Shown here: positions 57,073 to 64,000 of the stretch, piece by piece
Position numbering within the stretch: the stretch's first letter is position 1
Layout of the letters: every line of letters begins with the position of its first letter
Assembly: GCA_020543525.1 (NCBI GenBank)
Contig: JAHYIO010000037.1
Span: 310,001-374,000 of the forward strand
DNA from: Coriolopsis trogii
Taxonomy: Eukaryota > Basidiomycota > Agaricomycetes > Polyporales > Polyporaceae
Length of the DNA: 64,000 nucleotides
Direction of reading: 5' to 3'
The notes under the pieces: generated by a model
Databases searched by the model: none
Told to the model about the DNA's origin: nothing
The model's input: only the letters and a program-made list of their open reading frames with translations
Translations under genes and position numbers: made by a program

Positions 57073-58356
57073 TCACTCTTTCCTTGGTCCAACGTCAAAG
57101 CTCATCAAGTCTCGCGCGCAAACGACTTCTCCATCGAAGGTGCTCTCCGCAAGCTCTCGTATTCTCCCCATGATCCGCCTTGTCTCTTCATTCACATCGT
57201 CGTTCCCCGGGTACCGAGCCGAGAAGTGATTCAGCAAGAGCTTCCTTGCCCGTATCCGCGTCGCAAACGTGCCAGCCATCTGCGGGGTGGAATGACCTCT
57301 CGACTTTGCGCGTTCCTCCACACTGTCGTATGTGTCCGTCTCCTTCGTGTTCGGATCGACCCCCGGCAGGTGCGCATTCGTTGCCTCGTGGATGAGCAGA
57401 CACGCATTTTCAGCGAGCCCGACAATGGGGGAAGGGTCGTACGTATCTCCCAGGATGACAATCTTGCGCCCCGGCTTCCGCGCAGGCCCATGCAGGACCG
57501 TCCCATCCGACAGCGTCACGGATTCGCCCTTCTGCAGAACGCTCATGACCGACATCGGTGTGTTGGTACGCTTCAGCTCCGGAGTGTACTTTTTCGGGTC
57601 CATCTTCCCTGGGACCGGCAGCTCGTTTACCACGTACCCCACACAAGGCACGGAGTGCAGTATTGGGGCGGCTGACACGCTCACCAGCGCACCCTTGAAG
57701 ACCTCATGCCACACGCCGTCCGTCTGTAATATGTTGCGTCCATGCCGCTCCATCGGATGGGGCGGGAGAGTTGTATAGTCGTCTTGAGGGTCTGTAGGCC
57801 AGCGAAGCTCGTGTACGACATACGGCATGCCTAGGAGAGTGTGGGTGTATGTAAGGCCATTGCGGACGTATGCTCGTGTGCCCAGAGGCCCGTATATCTC
57901 TAGTGGCTGCTCGCATGCGAAAGGAAATGTCAATCAGCACGCCGTATATGTGAGACACGCCTAACAAACTCACCGGTATGTCTTCGGAGGTTGCAGCAGC
58001 GGCCCGCGGATCTTCAACATCGACCAACCCTCCAGCACCATTCAAGCGCATCGCGAGAACCGGGAGAAGTCCAAAGATGTGATCACCTAGATAATGGTTG
58101 TGGCTCGCCCTACATGCATTATATATCACTGGTTGTTGAATAGTCACGGACCATGGGTATGTGTGATGAATACTTTCTCTATCTTGCCCATCTTGACGGA
58201 GCTCTTCTGAATCTGGTGTTGAGTCGCCTCGCCACAATCGAAGAGCCACACATCTCCGTCCAGACGCAGAGCTAGAGATGAATGATTGCGTGTAGATGAT
58301 GGTTGGGCGGATGCGCTGCCGAGGATCGTTACCTGCACTGATGAAAGAGTGCTCAT
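57073..58356 (-). CDS. Ribonuclease Z, short form (tRNA 3' endonuclease, ELAC1-like)
   Basis: Removes 3' trailers from tRNA precursors. The ATG at 58356 starts MSTLSSVQVTILGSASAQPS, followed by RNHSSLALRLDGDVWLFDCG and EATQHQIQKSSVKMGKIEKV. The metal motif HTHGDH is split by an intron after HTHG. Other signatures are HIFGLLPVLAMRL, EIYGPLGTRAYVRNGL, VILGDTYDPSPIV, LLIHEATN, RGHSTPQMAGTFA and LLLNHFSARYPG, the complete beta-lactamase set. About 410 residues, so the short form rather than the long ELAC2 form. It is divergent from the RING gene across the large inverted repeat. Confidence 0.95.
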
Positions 58357-58519
58357 TGCATTGACAATGTCAAGTAGACCAAAGGTGGAAGAGGTCGATT
58401 ACTGGAGCTGGATGCCATTCGGACTCAGAATGATCGCTACCTCTGTATATATCAGTCCGTGATTGTTGATCTGATCCTCGTCGATTAGTGGTAAGTGGTA
58501 AAATCATCACGATGTGGTT

Positions 58520-58956
58520 TACAGCTGTTGCCGAAATTCGTGACCGCGCGACTCCGCACGACGCGCGCGCACTTTTGGCGCGCAGAAATCGAGAGAACAA
58601 GAAAAATTGCTCATGGCTTCACGTTCGCTCGTAGCCTCAAACAAACATCACAAGATGTGTGCTGTATCTCTTCGCAACACGTACGAGCTTTCCGCGAGGC
58701 GATAGACTGCCTGGTTGTAGAGATACATATGCCAGGTCATGTGAATGGACAAGCCTGCCTGCCTCATCGTTTGCGACGATGATTTAGCACCAAATGCCAC
58801 GAAAGCTGTATAAACGTTTGTTGATATACCTATATAGCTGGTCCAACTGTTTCCATATTTTTGCTGGCCGTTCTCCATGAGATGAGAATGTATCTATGTC
58901 AGGTTGCGTCTGGAGTAGCGTAGGCGCCCAAGCAGTCACACTCAGGTGGCCCTTCC
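58520..58956 (+). repeat. Inverted repeat, left arm (437 bp)
   Basis: Reverse complement of 59216-59652. Mirror coordinates sum to 118172 at both ends, so the arms have equal length with no net indel. Predicted peptides of 85 and 76 residues are identical in the two arms, which shows near-complete base identity. The outer end is 164 bp upstream of the tRNase Z ATG and contains TTTTGGCGCGC and other CG-rich motifs. Confidence 0.95.
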
Positions 58957-59215
58957 TAGTCAACAAACCCAACACACTCCTCCGAATTGACTAGAACCCA
59001 CATAATATGGATTCTACGAGCTGAGATATATAGAAATATCGGAGATATCTGTGACCGCACACTGTTACCTACCTCCTCCTAGTGCACTGAAACTTCAGAG
59101 GATTGAGTGCAAGCGAATGTCACCCGTGGCCTCATGATTTGTTTGCTGCGCCTTGTATTGACTTTACTGCACTCATGAGCACAGAATCAGAGCAAATCGA
59201 CCAAGTGTTCATGTC
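58957..59215. other. Spacer of the inverted repeat (259 bp)
   Basis: A unique, AT-richer sequence between the two arms. No gene, no recognisable transposon motif. Confidence 0.8.
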
Positions 59216-59652
59216 GGAAGGGCCACCTGAGTGTGACTGCTTGGGCGCCTACGCTACTCCAGACGCAACCTGACATAGATACATTCTCATCTCATGGAGA
59301 ACGGCCAGCAAAAATATGGAAACAGTTGGACCAGCTATATAGGTATATCAACAAACGTTTATACAGCTTTCGTGGCATTTGGTGCTAAATCATCGTCGCA
59401 AACGATGAGGCAGGCAGGCTTGTCCATTCACATGACCTGGCATATGTATCTCTACAACCAGGCAGTCTATCGCCTCGCGGAAAGCTCGTACGTGTTGCGA
59501 AGAGATACAGCACACATCTTGTGATGTTTGTTTGAGGCTACGAGCGAACGTGAAGCCATGAGCAATTTTTCTTGTTCTCTCGATTTCTGCGCGCCAAAAG
59601 TGCGCGCGCGTCGTGCGGAGTCGCGCGGTCACGAATTTCGGCAACAGCTGTA
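59216..59652 (-). repeat. Inverted repeat, right arm (437 bp)
   Basis: Mirror image of the left arm. Its outer end (CAGCTGTA) is 128 bp upstream of the RING gene ATG. The flanks outside the two arms (left ..atgtggtt, right cacagtcc..) differ, and I see no target-site duplication. Confidence 0.95.
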
Positions 59653-59779
59653 CACAGTCCCGTGAAGACGCAGGCTCGACTCTTACCCGGGATATCACTG
59701 AAGTTGTTCGCTTTTGCTCCTCCGTGCAACTTCAGCCCTCCACAATCTCGGACTGCATTGACAGTCGACCAACAGCGCC

Positions 59780-61386
59780 ATGAGTCCTGTCACCCGGTCT
59801 GCTAACAGACCCAGAGCTTCAACTAGCAGGCGGACACTTGATGATGACAATGTTCCAAAGCCACGACGAGACGCAGTGCGGAATGTCGCACCAACCGACG
59901 AGGACAGTACACTTCAGGCGAGTGTTCGTCCTTTGAGGCATTCTGCGGATGTTCACAATCATACAGAGCCTGCTCAAACGAGCTCTGGGAGGCGCGAAAC
60001 ATCTAGAGCGAGAGAATCAATCGTTGCGACAGAAAGTGAAGACTTTGGAGGACAAGCTCGCGAGATTGGAAGACGACGACGATGCGCCTAATCTTCCCAA
60101 GAGGGGTAAGCGGAACTCCGCCGCGGTTCCCGAGCTGGAGAAAGAGGTCCGCGTGTTGCGCACTCGGGTGCGCAAGCTGGAGAAGGTGAGCACATTGGCA
60201 TACATATCGGCTGCAATGCGCCAACCGAGAGCGTGCTCCCGACGCTGGCGAAGACGGACGAGAGGCAGAGGCGGAAACTCCATGAGGTGTGTTATATACA
60301 CATTCCTGTGTCAGCCTGTCAGGCCATAGTCGATGAGTATTCCTATAGCTCAAAATGAGGGAAGTTAGGAAGGACGCCGACGAGCTGGCGGAAGACTATG
60401 CCGAGTTTGAGGTGGGCGACTCGGCCCACACTATGCGCAAGGTATGGTGCTCTCTGTGCCGTTGACATTGATAATCCCACTCACGAGCTAAGTTAGCTTC
60501 TGAGGGAGTTCCAAGATCTCATGTATGCGAATGCCTTGGGCGCAGAAGAGAATTGTCCCATATGCTTTGAAGACCTCAAACCTAAGGATGCTCGCAGGCA
60601 AATAGTCTCACATGCTTCCTCCCTCATTGGCGAGTCTGACAAGTCGCTCCCGTCAGTTTTCCCTGCCAGCATGTTCTTTGTGGCGACTGTGTCAAACAGC
60701 TCAAGCCTGACCCAGAAAGCTATGCGGACGACGTCGAGTCCATCCGATGTCCGGAGTGTCGACAGCTCTGCCCGCGCGACGAGCTCGAAGTCGTAGAGTT
60801 CACTGCTCAAGAACAGTGGGACGAGCTATTAAAGGTGGCGAAGGAATGGGCGAAGAATGACCTGGTAGGTCGCAGACAAGATGATACCAGCGAGGAAGAA
60901 GACGAAGAAGAGTTCATTGATGATGGCGCCACGAATGAGGCTAGGTCGTTAGTCTGAAGATACTGTCAAGGTATAGAGGATGACTGACAGCACGCATCGT
61001 GTCCTAGCACCACCGCTTCTGAGGCTGCCGACCTTGAGTCAACACCTGAAGCAGGAGATGAAAAGGCAGAGCCGCGAACTCCCTCTCGCCTACGCAAGCG
61101 CACCGTCGTACAGTCCCCTGGAGCATCACCAGGAACAGATGATCGCCCTCAGTATGTTTATACTGATTTTGTGTCCATGTGTCCTGATTTTCTTCTCCTT
61201 AGGGATACTGTGGAGCAGCCGGTAGATCTGGCTCCCGAATCACTGAGCGACGCCGAAACACCATCATCACCTGAAGCAGGACCATCCAGTCGAAACGCAC
61301 CCTCCTATGCTCAATCTCCTCAGAAGGTCAAGCGGAAGCTGCTCCAAGAGTTGGCTGAAGCGAGAGCAAAGAAACCAAGGCTCTAG
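59780..61386 (+). CDS. RING finger (C3HC4) protein with coiled coil, probable E3 ubiquitin ligase
   Basis: The ATG at 59780 starts MSPVTRSANRPRASTSRRTL, a basic, disordered N-terminus. Coiled-coil exons follow: GAKHLERENQSLRQKVKTLE, ELEKEVRVLRTRVRKLEK and a segment with LAEDYAEFEVGDSAHTMRK. The RING reads ENCPICFEDLKPKDAR, then after an intron SFPCQHVLCGDCVKQL, and IRCPECRQLCPRDELEVVEF, giving CPIC, CxHxxCxxC and CPEC. The intron inside the RING (60598-60656) needs a GC donor (AG/GCAAAT). An acidic stretch (TSEEEDEEEFIDDG) and a Ser/Pro-rich, basic C-terminus ending EARAKKPRL follow. About 440 residues; nuclear location is likely. Substrate unknown. Confidence 0.85.
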
Positions 61387-61508
61387 GTTGCACTGCCTGT
61401 ATCACATGGACGGAGGTTGGATAGGATGTATATGTAGGCCGACTCGTATCAAGTCAATAATATCAAGACCGAACCCCATCAAAAACTAGCACAGGCCCTC
61501 TTGTATAA

Positions 61509-64000
61509 TTAAAGAATCTCAACCACGGCTCGCGCCGGAGAGACGACAGCAACCGGCTTGCTGGTGAAGTCCATTGCACTCCCGCCTTCGTATGCCACAA
61601 GCTCGCCCATGTCACCGATGTAGCCCTCTAGGTCCAGTATCTTCTCGAGGTTCGTCGTCAACAGCTCGTAGGCCTGCTTCTTCGTGATCAAGCCATTCGA
61701 GTCCCAGACCGCCTGCGACTGTGTGTGAGATCCCCGTTTTGAAAGCATTCACCGATAAGACGTACCCATCCCAAGTCGAACCGCGTCCTCTGAAGGTGGG
61801 TGGCATCCCATGATCCCAGGCCGACGGTAACACCATGCTTCAGCAGCGTACTCAACGCAGTCGCGTTCGTGAGAGGAGGTCCCGGTAGACTGTCAATCCT
61901 TGTGAGACAACCGGGGTCATAGCAACGGCTGTAGCGACCTACACTCGACGCTCGTCCCATGACCAAGGAAACTGCCTCGAAGGGCTCAGGATGACACCAA
62001 TCCTCGCGTGCGCTACGCAGGATGTTAGTATCCGACGTGTACGATGGGGCTGGCGGGACATACCAATCTCATCCGCAAGCATGTGGGCCTCTGTCGCCCG
62101 CGCGAATACCATGCGCATATACGACCCTCGCTTCTCCTCGACTTCGTCCTTGAGCCTTATCAGTGAGACCATGACATCCGCGCTCGAAACGTCGATGACC
62201 AACGGTATGACGCCCTATAGACCCATCAGCGCCGTTCCGACACTGTATATAAAGGTTTCATGCATGTCTCACTCACGTTGGCAGCTTTTTTGAACCAGTC
62301 CCCAGTTTCGGTGCTCTCATCGTCACCAAAGAGCAAGAGCCTGCGCAAAGTCGCGATCTCCGTGCTCACACTCGGTCCCGTATACCCTGGCGACACGGGA
62401 GCCAGTCTGCCGATGCTGACATGCAAAGCAGTGACAGGTTTGATGATCGCCCCGCGATCCAAACCGTGGCTCGCGCCCGTGCGGAATGTGGCAGAGAGCC
62501 CCCCGATGAAGCCGCCACGGCTGAAGAAGGCGGGCTTGGTGAATGATGTTGTTGCGTATGTGATACCTGCACGATGCGCGACGCTACGGTCTAGGGTCAG
62601 GCAGGAGAACTCATGAAAACAGTCAAGCCAACATAGAACTCACAGAGCGTTCCTCGTCCCGAACTGGAGCGCATCGCTGACTCTCACCAGCCCGCCCACA
62701 TCACCCAGAAATTTCGGTACGTCGCCCTTGAGCGCATCGTACCTGATCCCGTCACCCGTGGATGGCTCGCCCTCGATCTCCTCGATACCCAGAGACGGAC
62801 CGAAGCCCATGAGACCCGGCACGAGGGCACCTCCACGCAGATCCAAGACGGCGTCTGCGTTCTCGCCCTCGCACACTCGCCCGACACAGGTCACCCGGCC
62901 GCGCTCGACGATGACGTCCATCATGCCCTCGTACCCTTCGAGACCAAACGTTGCATACTCCCCACGGTCTCGCGTATATAGCTCTCGCACGTTGCGGAAC
63001 GCGACGCGGCCGCCGGTAGTTGCGTTCGGCCGGAGCGGTGCAAGGCCTTCAAACCTGGTCGCCCTCTCCCGCTCGACATCAAAACTCGGAACCTTGGGAG
63101 GGTCGCGACGCGTCGAGGAGTTCTTGCCCCTTGGGATGGGCACGTGGGTACGATCTGCGTCCACCTGTAGAATACCGTCTATCCACACCTTGCGTGGAGT
63201 GGCACCAAGCTGGAGTGGGTGAGAATCCCAGAGGACGAGGTCGGCGTCGGCCCCTTCCCTGAGGATACCGATGCGATGCGTCAGTCCAGCGGCGTATGCG
63301 GGAACAGCCGTAAGGGAAGCCAATGCCATGTTTGGTGGTAGACCTAGACGCAACATAAAGCTGAGCAACAATCAACAGAGCGTAGTATGACGGGCGTACC
63401 ATAGTAGTGCGCTTGTTGAGCTTCGTAGAGCAGACCTCTACTGTCCTGGGTGTCCTGATCTGACTGTACTCGCAATGAATATCAGTCATCGTTCAGATAT
63501 GTACCCCTTCATACCTTCATAGCGACCGCAAAACCATGTTCTGCCAAGACTCGCGCTGAGAATTCGGATCCGCGGAACATCTCCCGCTTCCTGCGCGCAT
63601 TGTCGACCGAGAGTGCAATAATCGGCACAACTGCATAACTGTGAGGAATAAGTCAGTATGAGCCCCAGTGAGCCCGATTGCCGGGGGGGGGGGGGGGGCG
63701 ACCCACGTGCTCTTCAAGACACCGGGGACAAGATATGCTTCTTGCGCGCCATGAATAGCGGCAATGGGGATCTTGAACTCTTGGGACAGCTGACAATATA
63801 ATGCTCAACTTCTATTGCCAGAGAGCGAGAAGATCGCAAGGCGCGCACCCTGACAATGGCATCCAGGTCAACTGCCTCATCGCATTGCACCGACACCTTC
63901 AAACATTATTAGTCAATCAGCGGCCTACCAAGCTGACGTATGCTGACCTTGGCCTTTCCACGAAGCACATCCACAAGCACCTCCCACCGATAGTCTTCGG
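61509..64000 (-). CDS. Large amidohydrolase-family protein with two hydrolase-like halves, 5' end beyond window
   Basis: The gene enters from the right edge and ends at 61509. Segments in order: IPIAAIHGAQEAYLVPGVLK, YAVVPIIALSVDNARRKREM, GFAVAMKSDQDTQDSRGLLY and GLPPNMALASLTAVPAYAAG with LTHRIGILREGADADLVLWD, a typical amidohydrolase C-terminal signature. A second amidohydrolase-like part begins MMDVIVERGRVTCVGRVCEG and reads LDLRGGALVPGLMGFGPSLG, where the HxH metal motif would be but no His pair is present. It continues LKDEVEEKRGSYMRMVFARA, ITKKQAYELLTTNLEKILDL and ends SPARAVVEIL. I recall fungal amidohydrolases of about 900 residues with this layout. Substrate unknown. Confidence 0.82.
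63683..63698. repeat. G16 homopolymer inside an intron
   Basis: Sixteen G in a row on the plus strand (C16 on the gene strand), within an intron of the large amidohydrolase gene near its donor site (AC/GTGGGTCGCC). Confidence 0.9.

Noticed and set aside
58520..59652. Inverted repeat as a DNA transposon with terminal inverted repeats
   Set aside because: No transposase, no target-site duplication at the borders and no known terminal motif; kept as an unexplained inverted repeat instead.
1..64000. CRISPR arrays, operons, ribosome binding sites, tRNA genes
   Set aside because: The window is eukaryotic; no regularly spaced short repeats were seen, and I found no convincing cloverleaf by eye.

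Overview
This window looks like nuclear DNA of an agaricomycete basidiomycete. Most genes are split by short introns (roughly 48-70 nt) with GT-AG borders. Many exon ends can be placed because the protein continues exactly across them. Intergenic spaces are short, neighbouring genes often diverge or converge, and two genes belong to DUF6533, a membrane-protein family I know mainly from mushrooms and their relatives. I see no prokaryotic features, no CRISPR array and no complete transposon. All products were read by eye from translated segments, so exon borders without exact positions are approximate.

Left third (1-24.1 kb): a partial gamma-tubulin complex component 5 gene runs off the left edge. 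Next come MGM101 (mitochondrial DNA recombinase), a thioredoxin-like membrane protein without a CXXC site, a KEX1-type carboxypeptidase, two tandem DUF6533 genes, the DASH kinetochore gene SPC19, a fused MogA-MoeA (CnxE/gephyrin-type) molybdenum cofactor gene, and two tandem glycerophosphodiester phosphodiesterases.

Middle (24.1-46.5 kb): a 688-residue serine-rich protein of unknown function, a NOL11-like ribosome biogenesis factor with a telomere-type box in its promoter, an unknown alpha-helical protein, an SLC1-type acyltransferase, two tandem amidohydrolases, an HVA22/REEP protein with a very long disordered tail, the splicing factor BUD31, a KHA1-type K+/H+ antiporter, and a predicted tail-anchored protein with a short cysteine motif.

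Right third (46.5-64 kb): a U2 snRNA gene on the minus strand with its own TATA element; three complex I genes (NDUFA1, NDUFAF3, NDUFA8) within 7 kb, interleaved with a lipoate ligase, SWC4 and a small unknown protein; then VTC1, a THOC7-like gene, a short-form tRNase Z, a RING finger protein and a partial two-part amidohydrolase running off the right edge. Between the divergent tRNase Z and RING genes lies an inverted repeat with two 437-bp arms and a 259-bp spacer. It is the most striking structural feature in the window.

Functionally the window mixes housekeeping roles: microtubule/kinetochore, mitochondrial respiration and DNA, splicing, RNA processing, and lipid and polyphosphate metabolism. 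There is no sign of a secondary-metabolite cluster. Three local gene duplications (DUF6533, GDPD, amidohydrolase) and three probable GC-AG introns stand out.
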